21,210 bases of DNA from positions 1 to 21,210 of the IMG/VR virus record IMGVR_UViG_3300048672_000407. One strand, 5' to 3'. A program made the position numbers and the translations under genes. A model generated the notes under the pieces. It did not search any database, was not told the DNA's origin, and worked only from the letters and a program-made list of their open reading frames with translations. Source of the DNA: a virus. Shown here in pieces: positions 15,124-21,188 of the stretch (position 1 is the stretch's first letter; every line of letters begins with the position of its first letter).

Positions 15124-15509
15124 ACAAATTTGTTACAATCACAGACATCAAGCAACTGCAAGTCAATCATTGCTATGTATGCATACTCACTAATGAGGGT
15201 GGTGGCGTTATATTCTTGTATGATGGCGGTACATTGGATGGTTGGAGACAACACCGTCCAGATAGTACAGGCGTACCTCATCATAGTAACATCAAAGATG
15301 ATGGTGTAATGCTGAGTTTACGCCCTGCTGAAGCAGATTCATCTTACTCATTTAATGTACGCTCTAATTCTAGTGTACAAGGATATCGATACGCCAAAAT
15401 CTCAGAGCTAAAGGACTATATGGTATTACTACGTGAAGCTGGTATCTCAATAACTTCTGTGTATACTGAAGAGGACATCATTCCATCACACTTCAAATAC
15501 CTACCATGA
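15120..15509 (+). CDS. Tandem paralogue 4 with conserved C-terminal tail (129 aa)
   Basis: The start codon is probably GTG at 15120, overlapping the previous stop as GTGA. The product has VTITDIKQLQVNHCY near the start, FLYDGGTLDG for the central turn, a SSVQGYRYAKISELKDYMVLLREAGI segment matching the GYxxA region of paralogues 1 and 2, and the tail SHFKYLP. Its stop overlaps the next ATG (ATGA). No family known. No other nearby start would keep the shared N-terminal part. Confidence 0.72.
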   Translation: MNKFVTITDIKQLQVNHCYVCILTNEGGGVIFLYDGGTLDGWRQHRPDSTGVPHHSNIKDDGVMLSLRPAEADSSYSFNVRSNSSVQGYRYAKISELKDYMVLLREAGISITSVYTEEDIIPSHFKYLP

Positions 15510-15820
15510 GACTAGATGAACTGAAAATCGGCAAAGTATACCGTGGCACGCAGCTATACAATGGTGAGACAATCTCTAATATCATAGTGCAATACACTGG
15601 CATGATTCATAATACTGTAGGAGAACTCTCTTATGTATGGTGTGCTATTGATCAAACAATGGAATACAGAACCTACGGTGGGGTTACTATGGAGTATCAT
15701 GAAATAACTGAAGGCAGTACCACATGGGAAGAATACTTCAGTCGTATATTGCAATACGATTTCGAACATGGATCACCAATACAACGCACACAACGAACAG
15801 AACATTTTCCAATTTACTAA
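15506..15820 (+). CDS. Tandem paralogue 5, tail degraded (104 aa)
   Basis: Begins MRLDELKIGKVYRGTQ, the same L-x-x-L-x-x-G-x-x-Y opening as paralogues 1 and 2, followed by VQYTGMIHNT in place of YxGGTL. The C-terminus is EHFPIY, which keeps only the HF of the H-[FY]-[NK]-[FY]-[IML]-P tail. It is the last of the coupled chain; the next gene has its own leader. Function unknown. The relation to the other four rests mainly on the N-terminal pattern and gene position. Confidence 0.68.
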   Translation: MRLDELKIGKVYRGTQLYNGETISNIIVQYTGMIHNTVGELSYVWCAIDQTMEYRTYGGVTMEYHEITEGSTTWEEYFSRILQYDFEHGSPIQRTQRTEHFPIY

Positions 15821-15832
15821 ATCAAATACAAC

Positions 15833-16300
15833 ATGGCAAAGCCAACTAAGACTACTACCGCAGTAGCAATTATCAAAGGTGCATCACCAGTGGAAACAAT
15901 CAACAAACTGGATGTAGCACTTGCCAAACTGAAGCGTATTCAGGAAACACCGTGGAAAACATCAGGCGAATTCGGTGATGGTTTCCCTAACATCAAGAAC
16001 GTACAGAACGTAGGTCTTGGTGTATTGATCCGTATGTCAGCAGCTTCTGCTACACGTGCGGATTTGTATCATAAAGCAGCAGCGAGATTGGGTAAGACCA
16101 GCTATCCTGCATTTGAGATCAGTGGATTCGATGATGATGCATGGCAACATGACATCAAATTGCGTATGGATATTGATGAGCAAGAGAATGTGTATACTAC
16201 GCTTAAAGGCTTCCAAGAGAAAATGAGCAAATTCTTGTCTGAAGCAGACCAAAAAGAGCAGCTCGAAAACGAGATTAACCAATTCATGGCTAACTTGTAA
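15833..16300 (+). CDS. Unknown 155-aa protein with C-terminal coiled coil
   Basis: Preceded by AATCAAATACAAC and an ATG. Residues 1-20 are Thr/Lys/Ala-rich; the middle (about 25-110) is a mixed domain containing GEFGDGFPNIKNVQNVGLGVLIRMSAAS and FEISGFDDDAWQHDIKLRMDIDEQ; residues 117-155 are strongly helical and charged (LKGFQEKMSKFLSEADQKEQLENEINQFMANL), likely a coiled coil for self-association. No family recognised. A hairpin follows at 16307-16341, so it may end a transcript. Confidence 0.8.
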   Translation: MAKPTKTTTAVAIIKGASPVETINKLDVALAKLKRIQETPWKTSGEFGDGFPNIKNVQNVGLGVLIRMSAASATRADLYHKAAARLGKTSYPAFEISGFDDDAWQHDIKLRMDIDEQENVYTTLKGFQEKMSKFLSEADQKEQLENEINQFMANL

Positions 16301-16306
16301 CAACTT

Positions 16307-16341
16307 AAAGAAACACTACTGGGCAACTGGTAGTGTTCTTT
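16307..16341 (+). terminator. Probable terminator hairpin
   Basis: AAAGAAACACTAC pairs with GTAGTGTTCTTT (11 bp with one bulged A) around a loop of about 10 nt and ends in TTCTTTC. There is an A-run on the 5' side and only a broken T-run on the 3' side, so it may be weak, or work in both directions. Confidence 0.55.
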
Positions 16342-16368
16342 CAACTTCGTAACCAACAACTACAACAT

Positions 16369-16740
16369 ATGAAACCCGTATTCATCGTTGCAATGTGTAT
16401 GCTATTTGCATTCACTGCACAGTCACAGACTACTACCATGCATACCATTACGTTCTTCAATCCCACATCAGGTAAGATTGAGAATATGACAGCTATCAGC
16501 CGTACTGTTTCTTTACCTGATCGTAGAAATGAAAAAGTTTCTGATTACAATTCACTGATTGACCAGTACAAAGCAGGCCCTATCACTAGTGTGCCTATCA
16601 AGTCATTAGCACAGCAATCACGTGAGTTCAATACACCTGTATCCTACAGTGTAACACCTTATTCTAAGTCGGCTGAGCACAATGCAGCACAAGATGCTAT
16701 GAAGATGCTCGATGCTATTATCTCACCGAAAAAGAATTAG
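16369..16740 (+). CDS. Small exported protein (123 aa) with signal peptide
   Basis: The N-terminus is a standard Sec signal peptide: MK, a hydrophobic core PVFIVAMCMLFAFT, and a probable cut in AQS-Q near residue 19, in the style of Bacteroidota signal peptides. The mature part (about 104 aa) has a strand-like beginning (MHTITFFNPTSGKIENMTAISRTVSL) and a helical end. No lipoprotein box. The start at 16369 is chosen because of the ACAACTACAACAT leader; the earlier frame to 16333 would mask the signal. A periplasmic phage protein of this size may act in superinfection exclusion or envelope change; the family is unknown. Confidence 0.75.
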   Translation: MKPVFIVAMCMLFAFTAQSQTTTMHTITFFNPTSGKIENMTAISRTVSLPDRRNEKVSDYNSLIDQYKAGPITSVPIKSLAQQSREFNTPVSYSVTPYSKSAEHNAAQDAMKMLDAIISPKKN

Positions 16741-16742
16741 GC

Positions 16743-17234
16743 ATGGATTATCTGAAATATCAATGGACTAGGATCTGCCGATGGTGGATCCTATTTCATT
16801 TAGAAGGCAGTGCTCGGTATAAGATGCGTGTGCTTACTCAAATGCTTGACCTGTTAGAAACTTCTGATTGTAAGGGTCTATGCACTCTTGCACTTGTGGC
16901 TGTAAACTTCAAACCATACTGCTATGGCGATCAAATCGTGGCCATACCCTCTCGTAAAATAATCGAGATATTAGGTATCACACACTTCGAGCCACCTGAT
17001 GATATCAAGTATGATAAGTTACACGGTAATTGGTGGTTTTCACATACCAATAAGCATGTACGTCGCATCATTCTATGGGAAATGCTACGTTATTATCGTG
17101 AATTGAACTTCAGTGCAGAGGTATACAGCCAATATAAAGCACACATACCTGTTGAACCATTACCAGCAGATCCAATGGGCTGGCTTATGAAACATGACCC
17201 AAGCTTCAGGCACTGGTGCATATATCATTTCTAA
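16743..17234 (+). CDS. Unknown 163-aa Trp/His-rich protein
   Basis: Starts 2 nt after the exported protein gene, so probably coupled to it. The opening MDYLKYQWTRICRWWILFHLEG is amphipathic rather than a membrane helix. The middle (KGLCTLALVAVNFKPYCYGDQIVAIPSRKIIEILGI) and the rest are rich in Trp, Tyr and His, ending HWCIYHF. No known motif. Its location suggests a role together with the exported and membrane proteins on either side, but nothing in the sequence proves it. Confidence 0.7.
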   Translation: MDYLKYQWTRICRWWILFHLEGSARYKMRVLTQMLDLLETSDCKGLCTLALVAVNFKPYCYGDQIVAIPSRKIIEILGITHFEPPDDIKYDKLHGNWWFSHTNKHVRRIILWEMLRYYRELNFSAEVYSQYKAHIPVEPLPADPMGWLMKHDPSFRHWCIYHF

Positions 17235-17370
17235 AAGAATCCGCGAGACACTCTAAAGTGTACCGGTCGCTTTGTATCACACTACAGGGCGTGGGTAGCT
17301 ATGTTAAGTCATCATCTTGCAGCGAGTGCAAGCTACCCGCTATTATTCACTACAACAAACCATCTACAAC
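17235..17370 (+). other. 136-nt gap with a nested hairpin
   Basis: ACACT-CTAA-AGTGT (about 17248-17261) forms a short hairpin. Further on GGGTAG pairs with CTACCC and encloses CTTGCA-GCGAG-TGCAAG, giving two stacked stems with a 17-nt side bulge (about 17290-17338). No T-run follows, so a structured leader or small RNA is more likely than a terminator. The complement of CCGGTCGCTT here (AAGCGACCGG) also occurs at 13241-13250. Confidence 0.5.
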
Positions 17371-17760
17371 ATGGAAAACATTCTAAAATCTGAGGCAGAA
17401 GCTAAATATGCAGCTGAACTCAAAGACCAAGGCAAGTATGTCGAGCCTAATTTCGACAGTATATTTTCGTGGTTGACATATCCCACGATTTTACGGTTCT
17501 TCTTAGCGGTATTCATTGTGATGACCTGTTTCCTTGTGGGAATAGCATTACAAGCGATATCCTTACAAGTGAGTGTCACTAGCGTGAGCTTCTCATTTGT
17601 ATTACCCAAATTCGATACGTACACAGGATTTGCCTGGTTACTACAGTGTATTTGGTGGGGTATATGCCTATTATTTGGCATCTTCCTGCATATGTTCGTG
17701 TTACATGAAATTGACGAGACAAACTCATTAGCCAAAAAGACTAGCGTGAAAACGCCATAG
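17371..17760 (+). CDS. Inner-membrane protein with two transmembrane helices (129 aa)
   Basis: The N-terminal 40 residues are charged and cytoplasmic in appearance. A first membrane helix lies at about 43-65 (ILRFFLAVFIVMTCFLVGIAL) and a second at about 88-112 (FAWLLQCIWWGICLLFGIFLHMFVL), joined by a short, Ser/Val-rich loop; the tail is basic (AKKTSVKTP), so both ends probably face the cytoplasm. Such small proteins in phage accessory regions often block superinfection or act in lysis (holin-like), but the long charged N-terminus is not typical for a holin. The ATG has a CCATCTACAAC leader. A terminator follows. Confidence 0.78.
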   Translation: MENILKSEAEAKYAAELKDQGKYVEPNFDSIFSWLTYPTILRFFLAVFIVMTCFLVGIALQAISLQVSVTSVSFSFVLPKFDTYTGFAWLLQCIWWGICLLFGIFLHMFVLHEIDETNSLAKKTSVKTP

Positions 17761-17775
17761 TTTTGTTGTAGTTGA

Positions 17776-17806
17776 GGGATGTCTCTTCGGCGGCATCCCA
17801 TTTTTT
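17776..17806 (+). terminator. Rho-independent terminator
   Basis: GGGATGTC pairs with GGCATCCC-type bases (6 perfect pairs extended by G-U/G-C) around a loop holding TCTTCGG, followed by ATTTTTT. It lies 15 nt after the stop of the membrane protein gene. The loop resembles that of the terminator at 12043. Confidence 0.82.
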
Positions 17807-17826
17807 CATTCTAATTCTCCCGTAAC

Positions 17827-18186
17827 ATGGAACTTACTGACAAATTTATTCACTATCCCACAGGAGAGGACTTCACTGACAAAGTGCAGATGATTGGTAC
17901 CACACTATGTGATGCTAATGGTATCCCTTTTAACATGGATGGTATGTGGCTCATTGGCTTAGGCGTACGCGATAATCCGCAGATTGTACCAACAGGTATT
18001 ATCCTGGTCATCGGTGTAGTAGCCACAGCTGATTCAATCTTCTGGATACCCCGTACTGTACAGAAATCAACAGGATTACTGGACTATATGGAAGGAGAGT
18101 ATCAGGGACGTACTTACTTCGCAGTGCAAAACTCATTGTATATGGGTAGTGCCATGAAGACACTTGTTTTAAAACCTATTGTATAG
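17827..18186 (+). CDS. Unknown 119-aa protein
   Basis: The product (MELTDKFIHYPTGEDFTDKVQMIGTTLCDANGIPFNMDGMW...) is strand-rich, with a hydrophobic stretch VPTGIILVIGVVATADSIFWIP at about 54-75 that might be a buried sheet or a single membrane helix; Asp within it makes the latter less likely. The ATG lies 20 nt after a terminator and has only a weak leader (TCTCCCGTAAC). A TAGTTTTG word at 17758-17765 could be a -7 box, but the terminator lies between it and the gene. No family recognised. Confidence 0.7.
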   Translation: MELTDKFIHYPTGEDFTDKVQMIGTTLCDANGIPFNMDGMWLIGLGVRDNPQIVPTGIILVIGVVATADSIFWIPRTVQKSTGLLDYMEGEYQGRTYFAVQNSLYMGSAMKTLVLKPIV

Positions 18187-18189
18187 GTG

Positions 18190-18273
18190 ATGGAAGTTAG
18201 AGATAAGGACAAAAAAGACGAGGGGAAGCCCCTCAATGTGATCTTGGACGACGTGAGTTCATATCTTTGCTGA
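18190..18273 (+). CDS. Possible 27-aa leader peptide
   Basis: A short frame (MEVRDKDKKDEGKPLNVILDDVSSYLC) that starts 3 nt after the previous stop. Its 5' half is very charged and it contains a GAGGGG-AAG-CCCCTC hairpin. There is no clear leader before the ATG and the end overlaps a promoter -7 box, so it may be chance. Confidence 0.25.
   Translation: MEVRDKDKKDEGKPLNVILDDVSSYLC
18237..18269 (+). promoter_or_regulatory. Promoter of the zinc-ribbon cluster
   Basis: TATCTTTG (18262-18269) matches TAnnTTTG exactly. TGTG (18237-18240), 21 nt upstream, is one base off the -33 TTTG. The start would be near 18273, giving a 50-nt leader before the ATG at 18324. It is preceded by the stem GAGGGG-AAG-CCCCTC (18219-18233), which could stop upstream transcription. 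Confidence 0.55.
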
Positions 18274-18323
18274 ATGCAGTTCGTCGCTGCACCATCACCT
18301 ATTTCAATTCAAAACTTAATCGT

Positions 18324-18545
18324 ATGCCAGCATACAAATGTAACGTGTGTAGCTATCGCTTTGACGATGGATTCATACACACAGAATGTCCCTCATGTGG
18401 ACAAACAGAATGCCTCATGGAAATCAATGAGCGCATTACACCTACTCCTACCGTAGAAGAGGAAGCAGTGGATACACCTATTGAAACTATCAAGGATCTG
18501 TGGGCACAAAATGAGCAAGAAGACGAAGATGGTCTTGCTGACTAA
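18324..18545 (+). CDS. Zinc-ribbon protein (73 aa)
   Basis: Two Cys pairs, YKCNVC (Cys6, Cys9) and CPSCG (Cys24, Cys27), are spaced as in rubredoxin-like zinc ribbons and should bind one zinc ion. The C-terminal half is acidic (TVEEEAVDTPIETIKDLWAQNEQEDEDGLAD) and disordered, as in proteins that touch polymerases or mimic nucleic acid. The start at 18324 is chosen because the ribbon begins there and a promoter lies about 50 nt upstream; the frame is open to 18267. A regulator of host or phage transcription is possible, by inference. Confidence 0.75.
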   Translation: MPAYKCNVCSYRFDDGFIHTECPSCGQTECLMEINERITPTPTVEEEAVDTPIETIKDLWAQNEQEDEDGLAD

Positions 18546-18567
18546 CGAGGAATCAACTACAACACAT

Positions 18568-18891
18568 ATGAAAGATTACCTGTTCACACTCAATGACCTT
18601 AAGAAACGCGTATTGAATATCAAGAACGTGTTTCGTGTTACCGTCGATAAACTCGATGTGGATTCACCTACTTGTATGTTTCTCGGTGTACGCACTGAAG
18701 AACGTGAATGGTGTGTGATGTCTTTACCTCTGGAGACTATCTATAAACAATGGGATAGCGACTTCGAGACTGCAGTAGATGCTGTTTTAACGCAAGGGAC
18801 AATCACTTATGATTACAGGACGATTAAACATATCGTACCTTGTGACCCTTCTATGCTGCTACAATATAAGCAAGCACCAATAGCTGGCTAA
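18568..18891 (+). CDS. Unknown 107-aa protein
   Basis: Starts after a strong leader (AATCAACTACAACACAT), 22 nt after the zinc-ribbon gene. The product (MKDYLFTLNDLKKRVLNIKNVFRVTVDKLDVDS...) has a helix followed by strands, ending with an HIVPCDPSMLLQYKQ segment; no membrane part. Not recognised. A hairpin with 7-8 bp (GATGCCGG...CCGGCAT) follows. Confidence 0.75.
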   Translation: MKDYLFTLNDLKKRVLNIKNVFRVTVDKLDVDSPTCMFLGVRTEEREWCVMSLPLETIYKQWDSDFETAVDAVLTQGTITYDYRTIKHIVPCDPSMLLQYKQAPIAG

Positions 18892-18904
18892 CTGCAAACC
18901 AATT

Positions 18905-18944
18905 GATGCCGGTACCTCTTAGCAATAACAAGGGCCGGCATTAT
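18905..18944 (+). terminator. Hairpin with 7-8 bp GC-rich stem, possible terminator
   Basis: ATGCCGG and CCGGCAT are perfect complements; inside, CCTCTT can pair partly with AAGGG, leaving a loop around AGCAATAAC. The T-run after the stem is poor (TATCTACT), so it may be a processing site or a rho-assisted terminator. Confidence 0.45.
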
Positions 18945-18970
18945 CTACTAACCCAAATCAACTACAACGA

Positions 18971-19387
18971 ATGAGCGGAAAATTAGTGTGCATTACTTGT
19001 GGCACACGCACAAATTCACATAACTGCTACAGATGCGGTGAACAAAAACGCTTCAGTGATAAGGTAGCATGGGTAGATATCGAAGGGCCACTGGCCAATA
19101 TCGATTATCTCGCTGCTATGGGCTTTCATGCACACTTCTCTTCTGAAGATAAGCTGAAGGACAGGATACACCCGTGGAATCTACCACATATCATGCCCTG
19201 GTTCTCACGAGCTAATCAACACCTGTGGTTCACTAAAGCACAAGGACATTGGTATATCGGTACATTTAAAGATGGATTTCTCCACAATGTGTACCGTAAT
19301 ACTGAATTATTCACCCTATTAAACGAGTACAATGCTCAAGAACGAGATCTCACACGAGAAAGCACTAGCGTTCCTGTTGGCAGGTAA
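18971..19387 (+). CDS. Protein with N-terminal zinc ribbon (138 aa)
   Basis: Residues 6-22 hold CITC and CYRCG, a four-Cys ribbon. The rest (WVDIEGPLANIDYLAAMGFHAHFSSEDKLKDRIHPWNLPHIMPWF...) has many Trp, His and Phe and looks like a compact domain; QHLWFTKAQGHWYIGTFKDGFLHN is strand-like. Family not known. The ATG follows AATCAACTACAACGA. The last 56 nt overlap the DUF6011-like gene in another frame, showing dense packing. Confidence 0.75.
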   Translation: MSGKLVCITCGTRTNSHNCYRCGEQKRFSDKVAWVDIEGPLANIDYLAAMGFHAHFSSEDKLKDRIHPWNLPHIMPWFSRANQHLWFTKAQGHWYIGTFKDGFLHNVYRNTELFTLLNEYNAQERDLTRESTSVPVGR

Positions 19388-19751
19388 GTGTTACTTCATA
19401 CTATTCACTACTGCACCGTTGAAAGCTTCTCTTGACCATTTGACTTATCAGATATACGGCAAGCCATCATCAAGATGGTCTGTATATTATCAAGGGCATC
19501 AGATTGGTGCTATCATGATTACATCTACTGCGTACACATTCGAAAGTATGCGTACTGTGCACATAGGTGCAGAACGTTTAGCGTTAGCACAGCGTAGTAT
19601 AGCATACATGCTGCACCAGTTACAAAAAGGAACACTGCCTGACCATTTCCATATCCTACATGAAGGACGATGTGGTAAATGTGCCAGGCCATTAACTGAC
19701 CCTGTCTCTATCGAACTTGGCTTAGGCCCTGCTTGTGGTGGCAGAGTATAA
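19332..19751 (+). CDS. DUF6011-like zinc-binding protein (139 aa)
   Basis: The C-terminus EGRCGKCARPLTDPVSIELGLGPACGGRV carries the pattern C-x2-C-x-R-P-L-x(3)-S-x(4)-G-x-G-P-x-C-x(2) of DUF6011-type domains, common at the ends of phage and plasmid proteins and probably zinc-binding. The N-terminal 100 residues contain a strand-rich part (KCYFILFTTAPLKASLDHLTYQIYGKPSSRWSVYYQGHQIGAIM) and a helix. It begins inside the previous gene (AAACGAGTACAATG). Function unknown; nucleic-acid binding is the usual guess. Confidence 0.78.
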   Translation: MLKNEISHEKALAFLLAGKCYFILFTTAPLKASLDHLTYQIYGKPSSRWSVYYQGHQIGAIMITSTAYTFESMRTVHIGAERLALAQRSIAYMLHQLQKGTLPDHFHILHEGRCGKCARPLTDPVSIELGLGPACGGRV

Positions 19752-19761
19752 ATACTTCGGT

Positions 19762-19998
19762 ATGATCACTATTATTGAATCGGGCATGTGTACCTGTGAT
19801 ACTGCACCCATGGGACATGGTGGATTAGAAGGCTTTGATGAGAAATCATCCTACTTCTATGAGCTATGTGCTGATGAGAATACTAAATGGTACCGTGTCT
19901 ATCATGACACTGTCGACGTTTCGAGGGAAACCTGTAGCGTTGGCATATTTAAACAACACTTTAAACTACAACAAAATGGCAACGACCGCCAAATCTAA
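19762..19998 (+). CDS. Unknown 78-aa protein
   Basis: The ATG at 19762 follows the DUF6011-like gene by 10 nt; the frame is open to a GTG at 19735 that would overlap it. The product (MITIIESGMCTCDTAPMGHGGLEGFDEKSSYFYELCADENTKWYRVYHD...) is acidic and has four Cys, two as CTC, with no clear zinc-binding spacing. It overlaps the following gene by 23 nt. Not recognised. Confidence 0.55.
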   Translation: MITIIESGMCTCDTAPMGHGGLEGFDEKSSYFYELCADENTKWYRVYHDTVDVSRETCSVGIFKQHFKLQQNGNDRQI

Positions 19999-20401
19999 GA
20001 AAGTGGCACTGCACACTGAAAAGCAGTATGAAGACCTACAGTCTAAGTATGAGAACGCTACTAAAACCATAGCATCTCTAGAAGACACAGTAAAAGAACG
20101 CACAGCTCAAGTAGAACGTGCCTTTGGAGTAATTGAGAAATTCAAAAAGCAGACAGAGGAACTGAATGAACTTCGTGAGAAGGAAGAGCGTTGTGATAAC
20201 ACTGGTACATTGCGTATCATTGAGCTTATCAGCAAACGTGAACCGTCTGTTCGTGCTGTGGTCTTGAGTAACGCGATTAGTGTTATCAAGTTCCGTGCAG
20301 AAGAGGCTGTACGTAGATTGGAAACAAAACACAATAGCTTGATAGATGAGTTGGAGAAAGCGAGAGCTGCTTCTAACGATATCTTTGAGTTAGTGAAATA
20401 G
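19976..20401 (+). CDS. Coiled-coil protein (141 aa)
   Basis: Residues about 15-65 (TEKQYEDLQSKYENATKTIASLEDTVKERTAQVERAFGVIEKFKKQTEELNELREKEE) and about 95-138 are highly charged heptad-like helices separated by a short hydrophobic stretch (RAVVLSNAISVI). It probably forms a dimer. The start at 19976 has an AACTACAACAAA leader; the frame open to 19835 runs over the previous gene and is ignored. Function unknown; similar helical proteins in phages act in structural assembly or as anti-host factors. Confidence 0.75.
   Translation: MATTAKSKKVALHTEKQYEDLQSKYENATKTIASLEDTVKERTAQVERAFGVIEKFKKQTEELNELREKEERCDNTGTLRIIELISKREPSVRAVVLSNAISVIKFRAEEAVRRLETKHNSLIDELEKARAASNDIFELVK
20380..20387 (+). promoter_or_regulatory. 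Possible -7 box for the RAMP-like gene transcript
   Basis: TATCTTTG matches TAnnTTTG exactly and lies in the last codons of the coiled-coil gene. No -33 TTTG is found at the right distance (a TTGG is 25 nt upstream). If used, the transcript would start near 20392 and carry the structured element at 20403-20480. A match of this length is expected by chance a few times per 10 kb. Confidence 0.3.
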
Positions 20402-20402
20402 T

Positions 20403-20480
20403 TGCAGGGGTCAGAGCGTGTAAGTCGACCTCAAACCGTCAAGGAAAACGAGAAACGTAAATCCGTGTCATCCCCCTGCA
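20403..20480 (+). ncRNA. Cloverleaf-like structured element, not a canonical tRNA
   Basis: TGCAGGGG and CCCCTGCA close an 8-bp stem over 78 nt. Inside, GAG...CTC, CGT...ACG and ACG...CGT could form three short arms, giving a tRNA-like outline of about 77 nt. The D-loop GG, the TTC-R-A T-loop and a standard anticodon arm are absent, and no CCA follows. It is a tRNA-like RNA, a decayed tRNA, or a leader structure. Confidence 0.4.
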
Positions 20481-20582
20481 CATCTTATTGAGTGACGTCA
20501 TAACCCGGCGTTAATGACTGGGATTACCTGTAATGGGGAGAAAGTAACAGCTCAATTCTTTTAACACAATCAATTACAAACA

Positions 20583-21188
20583 ATGGCAACAAAAACTACA
20601 GTTACGGTTAAAGAACTAGATATTCGAACCGTAGTTATTCCTATTAAGGGTAGAAGTCCCTTGATAGTGAACCAATTCAATAAAAAGGCTAGAGATCTGA
20701 TGCTTGATAAGCAAACAGGTAAAGCTACCAATAAGAAGCATGCTATAAAGGTCCCAGAAAATGACTATGAGGGTTCTAAGCATATTAGTACTGAGGGTTG
20801 GGAAGGTTTTCCAGCAGCAGGCTTTAAAGGTGCTATGATACGCGCTGCTAAGAGTTTAGGAATGGTAATGACTGATGTCAGAACTGCTTTCTTTATACAG
20901 GCCGATGACGAACTTACACAGCTTGTTCGTATCTATGGAGAATCCCGTATGCGTGAGGATATGGTACGTGTAGGAATGGGTACAGCAGATATTCGATTTA
21001 GAGCAGAATACCCACAATGGGAAGCTAATCTAACTGTTGAATTTAATGAAGGGAATATCAGTATAGACCAGATCTATCAGCTTGTAAAAATGGCTGGATA
21101 TGGTAGTGGTATTGGTGAAATGCGCCCAGAGAAAGGTAAATTTAACTATGGTCGTTTTGTATTAGCACAAGAAGTTCAAACCACTTAA
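20583..21188 (+). CDS. RAMP-like phage protein (201 aa), Cas5/6/7-type resemblance
   Basis: The protein belongs to a family I recognise from many phages, usually unnamed: PIKGRSPLIVNQF at 20-32, EGFPAAGFKGAMIRAAKSL at about 74-92, RMREDMVRVGMGTADIRFRAEYPQW at 122-146, and the closing GYGSGIGEMRPEKGKFNYGRF at 172-192. The last is like the Gly-rich loop of RAMP (Cas5, Cas6, Cas7) proteins, and the FPxxxFKGAMxxAA segment recalls the corresponding helix of Cas7-type subunits. It might bind RNA or single-stranded DNA, or coat nucleic acid. No Cas partner is visible in the window. The leader CAATCAATTACAAACA fits. The next gene begins 2 nt after its stop. Confidence 0.75.
   Translation: MATKTTVTVKELDIRTVVIPIKGRSPLIVNQFNKKARDLMLDKQTGKATNKKHAIKVPENDYEGSKHISTEGWEGFPAAGFKGAMIRAAKSLGMVMTDVRTAFFIQADDELTQLVRIYGESRMREDMVRVGMGTADIRFRAEYPQWEANLTVEFNEGNISIDQIYQLVKMAGYGSGIGEMRPEKGKFNYGRFVLAQEVQTT

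Noticed and set aside
17758-17765. TAGTTTTG as promoter of the 119-aa gene
   Set aside because: The -33 box is missing and a strong terminator lies between it and the gene; attenuation cannot be excluded but is not supported.
20078-20334. Cys/Phe-rich minus-strand frames inside the coiled-coil gene
   Set aside because: Antisense of Lys/Glu-rich codons gives Phe/Ser/Leu-rich shadows; no leader is present.
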